A DNA stretch of 64,000 bases from JAICIG01 sp035532215 (GTDB taxonomy: Bacteria; Planctomycetota; Planctomycetia; Pirellulales; JAICIG01). The notes beneath the pieces were generated by a model that saw only the letters and a program-made list of their open reading frames with translations, ran no database searches and was not told where the DNA came from. Location: positions 1 through 64,000 of the forward strand of contig DATKRK010000083.1 in the NCBI GenBank assembly GCA_035532215.1, read 5' to 3'. The position numbers and the translations under genes were made by a program. This document shows, one piece after another, positions 8,261 through 15,297 of the stretch (position 1 is its first letter; every line of letters begins with the position of its first letter).

Positions 8261-8698
8261 ATGTCGCACAAGCAGCAAGTCTGCACGTTTTATCTGGACG
8301 GCCTGCTCTTCGGCGTCGAAGTGCAAGGCGTGCAGGAAGTGATCCGCTATCTGGAGATGACCCGCGTGCCGCGCGCTCCCGACGAGGTGGAAGGCTTGAT
8401 CAATCTCCGCGGTCAGATCGTCACGGCGATCGACATGCGCGAACGGCTGTCGCTGGACGCGCGTCCCGAGGGCCAATTGCCGATGAACGTCGTGGTCCGC
8501 GGCGACGAGGGGGCGGTCAGCCTGCTGGTCGACGAGATCGGCGACGTGCTGGAGGTCGACGAAGAACTCTTCGAGCGGCCGCCGGAAACCTTGCAGGGCG
8601 CGGCCCGCGAGATGATCCAGGGCGCCTACAAGCTGAAGGACCAGTTGCTGCTGATTCTCGACATCGAAAAGGCGGTCAACGTTTCGGCCGCGGCGTGA
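8261..8698 (+). CDS. cheW: Chemotaxis coupling protein CheW
   Basis: A 145-residue single-domain CheW that links receptors to the kinase. Typical elements are the early FYLDGLLFGVEV strand, EVIRYLEMTRVPRAPDEVEG, the LINLRGQIVTAIDMR motif and a C-terminal LLILDIEK strand. An upstream ATG at 8243 overlaps the cheA stop as ATGA. However, AAGGAG at 8249-8254 lies 6 bases before the ATG at 8261, so that start is preferred; the alternative would add MSKESD. It is the second gene of the chemosensory operon. Confidence 0.92.
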   Translation: MSHKQQVCTFYLDGLLFGVEVQGVQEVIRYLEMTRVPRAPDEVEGLINLRGQIVTAIDMRERLSLDARPEGQLPMNVVVRGDEGAVSLLVDEIGDVLEVDEELFERPPETLQGAAREMIQGAYKLKDQLLLILDIEKAVNVSAAA

Positions 8699-8753
8699 GC
8701 GGCATCCAAGAATTCCCTGTTCAATCCCACTCGTTTCCGAGGGAGCTTCGACC

Positions 8754-9128
8754 ATGGCGACTGCGGCGAAAACATCCTTGTACGACCAACTCGGCGGCGA
8801 ACCGTCGATCTCGGCCGCCGTCAGCATGTTCTACAACCGGGTGATGGCCGATCCCGAGCTGCGGCCGTTCTTCGAACCATCGCGTCTGCCCCGATTGCTG
8901 CGGCGCCAAACGGAGTTCTTCACTCAGGCGCTCGGCGGTCCGGCCATCTAACGCGGCGCCGGCATGAAGGCCGCTCATCGCACGTTCCCGATCGGACCGA
9001 TGCACTTTCAGAAAGTCGTCGACTATTTGTCCGCCACGCTAAGCGACCTGAACGTCCCCAAGGCCGTGGCCAACGAGGTGCTTTCGCAACTCGCGCCTCT
9101 GGCCTCGGAGATCGTCAATACGCCATGA
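8754..9128 (+). pseudogene. Truncated hemoglobin (group I type), interrupted by an in-frame TAA
   Basis: Residues 1-65 read as the N-terminal half of a truncated globin: SLYDQLGGEPSISAAVSMFY, then ADPELRPFFE, then TEFFTQALGGPAI. A TAA at 8949-8951 follows. The same frame then continues without further stops to a TGA at 9126-9128: RGAGMKAAHRTFPIGPMHF, then VVDYLSATLSDLNVP. The expected family pattern is GGP..Y.G..M..AH, so the stop falls where a Tyr codon (TAC/TAT) is normal: one base change. The truncated product ends before the proximal heme histidine in KAAH and could not be a normal heme protein. With the stop read through, the length (124 residues) is right for the family. It lies inside the chemosensory operon between cheW and mcp. 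Confidence 0.85.
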
Positions 9129-9207
9129 GCGCGAGATCCGGAGACGTCCGCCGAACTACGTTCGTTTGCCGCCTCGCTATTCCCACCTCCATCCCAAGGA
9201 TAATCCG

Positions 9208-11037
9208 ATGAAACCTGCCAGTTCGCGTTACACAAGCGGCAACGGCGCTGCGGTCGCCGAGCGGCCGCGCCGCCAAAAAACCAGCCCCGGCGCCGATCTG
9301 CGCGGCGCTCTGGAAGAAGCCAACGCCAATACTCAGGCCGTGCTGGCGGTGATCGAAGCCCTCGGCCGGGCCGCCGCCGCCGAAGAAGCCGTCAAGGCCG
9401 CGCTCGACGCCATGCGCAGCTCGTTCGGCTGGGCCTATGGCTCGTACTGGGCCGTCGATCCGAAAGACAAGGCCCTGGCCTTCGTCCGTGAATCGGGCAC
9501 GGTCAATCCCGAGTTTCAACGCGTGACGGCCAGCGCCCGCTTTCGCGAGGGCGAAGGCCTGCCGGGCCGCGCCTGGCGTCAGCGCGACCTGTTCTTCACG
9601 CCCGATCTCGGCCAGATGACGGATTGCTGCCGGGCGCCCGCCGCCCAGCGGGCCGGCGTCAAATCGGGCGTCTGCTTTCCGATCGTCGTCAAGGGCGAAG
9701 TCCTCGGTACGATGGACTTCTTAGCACTGGAAACGCGCGAGCTGTCTCCCGAACGGCTGGAAGCTTTGCGCAATATCGGCCGGCTGGCGTCGTCTGCGGT
9801 CGAGCGCGTCGAACGCGAGGTGGAAGCGGCCCGCATGACCTCGATGACCGAAAATATGCCGATCAACGTGATCTGCGCCGATCGCGAGTTCAAGATTCGC
9901 TATATGAATCCCGCGTCGCTCAAGCAGCTCAAGGCGCTCGAGCAATATCTGCCCATCAAGGCGGAACAAATTGTCGGGCAAAGCATCGACGTGTTCCACA
10001 AGCAGCCCGAGCGCCAGCGTCAGCTCCTCAGCGATCCGAAGAACCTGCCCCACCGGGCCCAGATCAAAGTCGGCCCCGAAACGCTCGATCTGTTGGCCAG
10101 CGCGATCTTCGACCAGAACAAGAATTACATCGGGCCGATGGTCACTTGGGAAGTGATCACCTCGAAGCTGGAGCTGGAGCAGCGGATCAACGAAAACGCC
10201 GAGCGCGAAAAGCTGCAAATGGAGGAAATGAAGGGGCTCGTCACCAACATCGCGCAAAATGCCCAAACGCTTGCCGGGTCGTCGGAAGAGCTGTCTTCGG
10301 TCAGCGCCCAGATGGGCGCCAACGCCGAAGAGACCTCGGCCCAGGCCAACGTCGTCTCGGCCGCGTCGGAGCAGGTCAGCAAGAACGTGCAGACCGTGGC
10401 CACGGGCATCGAGGAAATGAGCGCCAGCATCAAGGAGATCGCCAAAAACGCCAGCGACGCCGCCAAGGTGGCAAGTTCGGCGGTGGCGGTCGCCCATACC
10501 GCCAACTCCACGATCGGCAAGTTGGGCGAGAGCAGCGCCGAAATCGGCAAGGTGATCAAGGTGATTACTTCGATCGCCGAGCAGACGAACCTCTTGGCTT
10601 TGAACGCCACGATCGAGGCGGCCCGGGCCGGCGAGGCGGGCAAGGGCTTCGCCGTGGTGGCCAACGAGGTCAAGGAGCTGGCCAAAGAGACGGCCCGCGC
10701 CACCGAGGACATCAGCCAGAAGATCGAGGCGATCCAGGTCGATACCAAGGGCGCCGTCGAAGCGATCAAGGAGATCGGCGGCGTGATCAACCAGATTAGC
10801 GACATCTCGAATACGATCGCCGGCGCCGTCGAGGAGCAGACGGCCACCACCAACGAGATCAGCCGCAACGTGGCCGAAGCGGCCAAGGGCAGTTCGGAGA
10901 TCGCCCAGAACATCACGGCCGTGGCCCAGGCCGCCGCCGGCGCCACCGAAGGCGCCGGCAACACGCAAAAGGCGGCGCAAGAGCTGTCGCACATTGCGGC
11001 CGAATTGCAGCGGCTGGTGTCTCAAGCCCGCGTTTGA
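9208..11037 (+). CDS. mcp: Soluble methyl-accepting chemotaxis protein (GAF-PAS-MCP)
   Basis: A 609-residue receptor without membrane helices, so cytoplasmic. Residues about 35-190 form a GAF domain (ending in the GVKSGVCFPIVVKGEVLGTM strand pair), about 200-315 a PAS domain (MPINVICADREFKIRYMNPA), and about 345-609 the coiled-coil signalling region. The hairpin tip is canonical: IAEQTNLLALNATIEAARAG, then GKGFAVVANEVKELA. No C-terminal pentapeptide for CheR tethering is seen. Two cysteines near the end of the GAF domain (TDCC) plus one in GVC might be redox- or ligand-sensitive, but similar cysteines are usual in this GAF type. AAGGA precedes the ATG at 9208. It probably senses an internal signal such as oxygen or redox state. 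Confidence 0.92.
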   Translation: MKPASSRYTSGNGAAVAERPRRQKTSPGADLRGALEEANANTQAVLAVIEALGRAAAAEEAVKAALDAMRSSFGWAYGSYWAVDPKDKALAFVRESGTVNPEFQRVTASARFREGEGLPGRAWRQRDLFFTPDLGQMTDCCRAPAAQRAGVKSGVCFPIVVKGEVLGTMDFLALETRELSPERLEALRNIGRLASSAVERVEREVEAARMTSMTENMPINVICADREFKIRYMNPASLKQLKALEQYLPIKAEQIVGQSIDVFHKQPERQRQLLSDPKNLPHRAQIKVGPETLDLLASAIFDQNKNYIGPMVTWEVITSKLELEQRINENAEREKLQMEEMKGLVTNIAQNAQTLAGSSEELSSVSAQMGANAEETSAQANVVSAASEQVSKNVQTVATGIEEMSASIKEIAKNASDAAKVASSAVAVAHTANSTIGKLGESSAEIGKVIKVITSIAEQTNLLALNATIEAARAGEAGKGFAVVANEVKELAKETARATEDISQKIEAIQVDTKGAVEAIKEIGGVINQISDISNTIAGAVEEQTATTNEISRNVAEAAKGSSEIAQNITAVAQAAAGATEGAGNTQKAAQELSHIAAELQRLVSQARV

Positions 11038-11148
11038 GAAGCCGGAGATGGCCCGGCCGGGCGAGCTCCAGCGGAAGGTCTGGAGCCCGCCCGCGTCGTG
11101 GGCTGGAAACTCGTCGACCGTTCAACCGCATTTTCACGGGAGAAGCAC

Positions 11149-11520
11149 GTGCGCGCTTTAGTGATCGATGATTCGAAGCCGATTCGTTCCATCCTAGGCA
11201 AATTCCTCAAGGAACTCGGCTTCGACGTCACCGAAGCCGTAAACGGCAAGAACGCCCTCGACGCATTGGACCGCCTCGGTCCGCCCGACCTGGCGCTGGT
11301 CGATTGGAACATGCCGGAAATGAACGGCCTGGAGTTCGTCCGCTCGGTGCGCGCCAACCACCGCTACGACCAGGTGCCGTTGATGATGGTGACGACCGAG
11401 ACCGACATGGAACGCGTCGCCGCCGCACTGGACGCCGGCGCCAACGAGTACGTCATGAAGCCGTTCACCAAAGACGTGATTCTCGACAAGCTGCAACTTC
11501 TGGGAATGACTCGCTACTAA
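11149..11520 (+). CDS. cheY: CheY-like single-domain response regulator
   Basis: A 123-residue receiver domain with no output domain. It has the acidic pair in VIDDSKPIR, phosphoacceptor Asp in ALVDWNMPEMNG, switch Thr in MMVTTET, and Lys in YVMKPF. The start is taken as GTG at 11149, which begins the first beta strand and has GGGAGAAG upstream; an earlier in-frame start at 11098 would add a non-conserved head. It lies 3 bases before cheB. It is likely one of two phosphate acceptors for CheA in this operon. Confidence 0.9.
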   Translation: MRALVIDDSKPIRSILGKFLKELGFDVTEAVNGKNALDALDRLGPPDLALVDWNMPEMNGLEFVRSVRANHRYDQVPLMMVTTETDMERVAAALDAGANEYVMKPFTKDVILDKLQLLGMTRY

Positions 11521-11523
11521 GCC

Positions 11524-12612
11524 ATGCCGAAAATTCGCGTACTCATGATCGACGACGCCGTGGTCATCCGGCGGCTGGTGAGCGACGTGCTCAACGCCGA
11601 TCCGGCGATCGAAGTCGTCGGCACGGCGGCCAACGGCCGCATCGGGCTGGCCAAGCTCCCTCAGGTCAATCCCGATCTGGTGACCCTGGACATCGAGATG
11701 CCGGAGATGGACGGCCTCGAGACGCTGGCGGCGATCCGCAAGGCGTATCCGCTGTTGCCGGTCATCATGTTCAGCACCCTGACCGAGCGCGGCGCGGCGG
11801 CCACGCTCGACGCCCTGTCGCTGGGCGCCAACGACTACGTCACCAAGCCCGCCAACGTGGGCAGCGTAGCGGCGGCGATCGAGCGGGTCCGCGACGAGCT
11901 GTTACCGAAAATCAAGCTGTTTTGCCGGCACATTCTGGGCCCCGCGGCGAGCAGCAACTTCGTGGCGGCGGGCGCCAAGGCCGGTTCGACGGCGGCGCCG
12001 CGCAAGGCGGCTGCCAAGATCGAACTGTTGGCCATCGGGGCTTCGACGGGCGGGCCGAACGCATTGGCGGCGGTGCTGCCGGAGTTGCCGGGCGATTTTC
12101 CGGTTCCGATCGTGATCGTGCAGCACATGCCCCCGGTGTTCACGCGCTCGATGGCCGAGCGGCTCGACGCTCGAGCGGCGATCGCCGTCAGCGAGGCGGC
12201 CGCCGGAGAAGTCATTCAGCCGGGCCATGCCTACGTGGCGCCAGGCGACTTTCACATGGCGCTCGTGCGCAACGAACCCCGCGCTCGCTTGCGGCTGCAC
12301 CAGGCGCCGCCGGAAAACTCCTGCCGGCCCGCCGTCGACGTCTTGTTCCGCAGCGTGGCCGAAGTCTTTGGCGGCGCCTCGCTGGCGGTGGTGTTGACGG
12401 GGATGGGCAAGGACGGGCTCAACGGCTGCGGAACCATCCGCGAGGCGGGCGGCCAAGTGCTGGCTCAGGACGAGGCGACCAGCGTCGTCTGGGGCATGCC
12501 GGGCTTCGTCGCCAAGGCCGGCCTGGCCGACCAGATCCTGCCGCTGGAGCGAATCGCGACGGAGATCGTCCGCCGCACGAAGCTCGGCCGCTCGCTGCCG
12601 CTGCTCGCTTAA
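11524..12612 (+). CDS. cheB: Chemotaxis protein-glutamate methylesterase/deamidase CheB
   Basis: A 362-residue CheB. The receiver domain (1-120) has the phosphoacceptor in VTLDIEMPEMDG and Lys in YVTKP. A linker follows, then the catalytic domain (about 165-355), with nucleophile Ser in IGASTGGP, His in VQHMPP, and Asp in LTGMGKDG. It removes methyl groups from receptor glutamates when phosphorylated by CheA, opposing CheR. It lies between cheY (3-base gap) and cheR (27-base gap), as is usual for such operons. Confidence 0.95.
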   Translation: MPKIRVLMIDDAVVIRRLVSDVLNADPAIEVVGTAANGRIGLAKLPQVNPDLVTLDIEMPEMDGLETLAAIRKAYPLLPVIMFSTLTERGAAATLDALSLGANDYVTKPANVGSVAAAIERVRDELLPKIKLFCRHILGPAASSNFVAAGAKAGSTAAPRKAAAKIELLAIGASTGGPNALAAVLPELPGDFPVPIVIVQHMPPVFTRSMAERLDARAAIAVSEAAAGEVIQPGHAYVAPGDFHMALVRNEPRARLRLHQAPPENSCRPAVDVLFRSVAEVFGGASLAVVLTGMGKDGLNGCGTIREAGGQVLAQDEATSVVWGMPGFVAKAGLADQILPLERIATEIVRRTKLGRSLPLLA

Positions 12613-12639
12613 CCGAAGTCTTCGAAGCCAGGCGCCGAC

Positions 12640-13473
12640 ATGACGACTCTTGAACTCACTTCCGCCGATTTCGATTTTATCCGCAACCTCGTGCGCGATC
12701 GCGCCGCCATCGTGCTGGAACAGGAGAAGCATTACCTGATCGAAACGCGATTGCAAATGCTGGCCAAGACCGACGGCTTTCCCACCGTGAGCCATCTGAT
12801 GGCCGAGGTGCGGTCCGGCAAGCCGAACGTCCACACGCGCGTGGTCGAGGCGATGACCACGAACGAAACCTCGTTCTTTCGCGATCTGGAGCCGTTCGAG
12901 GCGCTGCGCAAGTTGGTCTTGCCCGAACTCATGTCGCGTCGCGAGCAGCAGCGCAAGCTGCGGTTCTGGTGCGCGGCTTCTTCCACGGGGCAAGAGCCGT
13001 ACAGCATCGCCATGCTGTTGCGAGATCATCAGCCAAGCTTGAAGGACTGGCAGGTGCAGATTCAGGCCAGCGATCTGGCCAATCCGGTGCTCGATCGCGC
13101 GCGCCGCGCCGCGTTCAGCCAACTGGAGGTCAACCGGGGCCTGCCGGCGATCCTGCTGTGCAAATACTTTCTCAAGCAGGGGACCGAGTGGCTGCTGAAA
13201 GACGAAATCCGCTCGATGGTCGAGTTCTTTCAAATGAACCTGATCGCTCCCTGGCCGGTTCTGCCGGCGATGGACGTGATCTTCCTGCGAAACGTGCTGA
13301 TCTACTTCGACGTGGCGACCAAGCAACAGATCCTGGCCCGCGTCCGCAAGACGCTGCGGCCGGACGGGTTTTTGTTTCTCGGCGGCGCCGAAACCACGAT
13401 GAACCTCGACGACTCGTTCGAACGCGTCGCTTACGCCCGCTCGGGCTGTTACCGACTGCGGCCGGGCGCCTGA
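12640..13473 (+). CDS. cheR: Chemotaxis protein methyltransferase CheR
   Basis: A 277-residue CheR. An N-terminal helical domain (about 1-80) contains the conserved segment TTNETSFFRD. The SAM-binding domain follows, with motif I region RFWCAASSTGQEPYSIAMLL near 109 and FLRNVLIYFD near 217. It methylates receptor glutamates using S-adenosylmethionine. There is no TPR extension. The gene is intact and of normal length. Confidence 0.95.
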   Translation: MTTLELTSADFDFIRNLVRDRAAIVLEQEKHYLIETRLQMLAKTDGFPTVSHLMAEVRSGKPNVHTRVVEAMTTNETSFFRDLEPFEALRKLVLPELMSRREQQRKLRFWCAASSTGQEPYSIAMLLRDHQPSLKDWQVQIQASDLANPVLDRARRAAFSQLEVNRGLPAILLCKYFLKQGTEWLLKDEIRSMVEFFQMNLIAPWPVLPAMDVIFLRNVLIYFDVATKQQILARVRKTLRPDGFLFLGGAETTMNLDDSFERVAYARSGCYRLRPGA

Positions 13474-13486
13474 TTCCTCATCGACC

Positions 13487-14017
13487 ATGAACGTCAACTA
13501 CATCAACCCCTTCATCACGGCCACGACGCACGTCTTCAAGACCGTGCTGGATTGCGACATCCGCCGCCAGCACCTGTCGTTGAAGCAAACCCGCGCGCCG
13601 ACGTTCGAGGTTTCCGGCGTGATCGGCTTGACGGGCAAGGCTAACGGGGCCGTCGCGCTCAGCGTTTCGAAGCCGCTGGCCTTCAAGCTCGTCGAGGTGA
13701 TGCTCGAGACGCGCGTCCATGAAATCAATTCGGACGTCGCCGACGCGGTTGGCGAACTGACGAATATGATCGCCGGCGGCGCCAAGACGGGTCTGTCGCA
13801 CTACGAACTGTCGTTGGGCTTGCCGACAGTGTTCACGGGGCGGTCGCGCACGATCGATTTCCCGGCGAGCGTCAGCCCGCTGTGCGTTCTGTTCGAAACG
13901 CTCTGGGGCCCGATGGCCGTCGAGGTCGGACTCAACGCTCCTCGATCGGCCGGTTCGGCGGACAATCCGCCGCGGCCGAACGCATTCCATCCATCCTTGC
14001 AGGAGAATTACGCATGA
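13487..14017 (+). CDS. cheX: CheX-like CheY-P phosphatase (first copy)
   Basis: A 176-residue protein. It begins with the CheX-type INPF helix and contains the active-site helix VGELTN with Glu90 and Asn93, the E-x-x-N pair that dephosphorylates CheY-P in the CheC/CheX/FliY family. The fold follows the family order, with a SGVIGLTG strand early. A 25-residue proline-rich tail at the C-terminus is missing from the second copy. Its stop overlaps the next cheY start as ATGA, so it is probably co-translated with its substrate regulator. Confidence 0.88.
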   Translation: MNVNYINPFITATTHVFKTVLDCDIRRQHLSLKQTRAPTFEVSGVIGLTGKANGAVALSVSKPLAFKLVEVMLETRVHEINSDVADAVGELTNMIAGGAKTGLSHYELSLGLPTVFTGRSRTIDFPASVSPLCVLFETLWGPMAVEVGLNAPRSAGSADNPPRPNAFHPSLQENYA

Positions 14018-14376
14018 GTCTGAACGTGTTGATCGCCGACGATTCCAGCACGATGCGAAAAATCATCGTGCGCTCGCTGCTCTCGCTGGGGGCGAACGGG
14101 CTGACCGAAGCGGGCGACGGCGAGCAAGCCGTGGCTCACTTCAAGGCGGGCCAGTTCGACCTGGTGCTCACCGATTGGAACATGCCCCATAAATCCGGCC
14201 TGGAAGTCGTAAAGGAAATTCGCGCCGACAACGCTCATGTGCCGATCATCATGATCACCACCGAAGCGGAAAAGTCGCGCGTCGTCGAAGCCCTTCAGGC
14301 CGGCGTGACCGACTATCTGATCAAGCCCTTCACGGCCGAAACGCTGAAGGAAAAGTTGGGCAAGTACGGCTTATAG
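14014..14376 (+). CDS. cheY: CheY-like single-domain response regulator (second copy)
   Basis: A 120-residue receiver: acidic pair IADDSS, phosphoacceptor in LVLTDWNMPHKSG, switch Thr in MITTEAEK, Lys in YLIKPF. AGGAGA lies 8 bases before the ATG. It overlaps the first cheX by 4 bases, and the second cheX begins 29 bases after it, so this CheY sits between two putative phosphatases. It shares motifs with the first CheY but differs through most surface positions, so the two may feed different outputs. Confidence 0.9.
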   Translation: MSLNVLIADDSSTMRKIIVRSLLSLGANGLTEAGDGEQAVAHFKAGQFDLVLTDWNMPHKSGLEVVKEIRADNAHVPIIMITTEAEKSRVVEALQAGVTDYLIKPFTAETLKEKLGKYGL

Positions 14377-14405
14377 TCGTTGCAACTTTGATATTGGGTG
14401 TACGC

Positions 14406-14876
14406 ATGCGGGCCGAGTGGATCAACCCGTTTTTGTTTTCGTTGGCGAATACGTTCGAGACCGTTCTCGGCTGCCGGCTCCAGCGAGGATCGTTGAAACT
14501 GCGCGACGATTCGCGCGCCAGCCACGAGGTGAGCGGCATCATCGGCCTCTCGGGCGAGATCGCGGGGATGGCGGTGCTGAGTCTTTCTCGCAGCCTGGCC
14601 CTGAAAGCGGCCTCGACGATGCTGATGGCCGAAATTCAGGAGATCAACGACGACGTGATCGATGCCGTCGGAGAACTCACCAACATCGTCGCCGGCGCCG
14701 CCAAAAGCGATCTCGGCCCCTACGAGCTTTCGATTGGCCTGCCGAGCGTCATTACCGGGCCCAATCACTGCGTGCGTTTTCCTTCCGACGTGACGCCCAT
14801 CGTGGCGCCCTATCAAAGCGAGTGGGGGCCGCTGACGCTCGAAGTCGGCCTGGCTGCGAAAAAGGCGTCCGTTTGA
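14406..14876 (+). CDS. cheX: CheX-like CheY-P phosphatase (second copy)
   Basis: A 156-residue paralogue of the first CheX. It shares the INPF start helix, a SGIIGLSG strand and the active-site segment VGELTN, again with Glu90 and Asn93 when counted from the ATG at 14406. The matching numbering supports both chosen starts; a TTG at 14388 is possible but adds only six residues. It ends near residue 156 without the proline-rich tail of copy one. It is the last gene of the chemosensory operon, followed by a repeat-rich region. Confidence 0.88.
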   Translation: MRAEWINPFLFSLANTFETVLGCRLQRGSLKLRDDSRASHEVSGIIGLSGEIAGMAVLSLSRSLALKAASTMLMAEIQEINDDVIDAVGELTNIVAGAAKSDLGPYELSIGLPSVITGPNHCVRFPSDVTPIVAPYQSEWGPLTLEVGLAAKKASV

Positions 14877-14940
14877 CGACTGGCGTTGAAAAAGGCCCTT
14901 GGAAGACGGCCTCGCGGGTTGGCTCGGCTCCGATCAGCGA

Positions 14941-15007
14941 CGGGCGAGGGCGCCCGGACCTCCCTTTTCTAAGCGGCAGCGGGCGAGGGCGCCCGGACCT
15001 CCCTTTT
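14941..15007. repeat. Two direct copies of a 28-base GC-rich repeat
   Basis: Positions 14941-14968 and 14980-15007 are identical over 28 bases (starting CGGGCGAGGGCGCCCGGACC and ending in CCCTTTT). The core is a variant of the repeat cluster upstream of cheA (5676-5800). The trailing T run after a GC-rich palindrome could also terminate transcription of the chemosensory operon. Confidence 0.8.
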
Positions 15008-15044
15008 CCGAGGAACCGCGCGCGGCGTGCCCGACAGTTCCGCC

Positions 15045-15159
15045 GTAGACGCGGCATCCTTGCCGTGTTCGAAAGCGTAGACGCGGCATCCTTGCCGTGT
15101 TCGAAAGCGGCAAGATGCCGCTTCTACGTCGCACCGAAGCGGCAAGATGCCGCTTCTAC
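15045..15159. repeat. Tandem and inverted 32-base repeats
   Basis: A 32-base unit (GTAGACGCGGCATCCTTGCC, then GTGTTCGAAAGC) occurs in tandem at 15045-15076 and 15077-15108. Two inverted relatives (GGCAAGATGCCGCTTCTAC) follow at 15109-15127 and 15141-15159. The array can form large stem-loops. The rest of the gap up to 15297 shows nothing further that I recognise. Confidence 0.85.
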
Positions 15160-15297
15160 ATCGAGCCCGGCCGGGTCTTGAAGATCCCGGCCCCTTCAGA
15201 TAACGTAAGTTGAAGCGGTTCCTGTGGATAATGTTAGGGCGGCGTTAGGCGTAGTGCTCCTTTCCGACGCCGTTCGTTTCCAAGCGATTCGAGGCCG

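Noticed and set aside
8951..9128. Separate small gene starting at ATG 8964
   Set aside because: It is in the same frame as the globin and matches the missing globin C-terminus, so it is the second half of a broken gene.
11304..12653. Plus-strand frame of about 449 codons across cheY, cheB and cheR
   Set aside because: It is out of frame with three clearly conserved genes and is Arg/Gly/Gln-rich.
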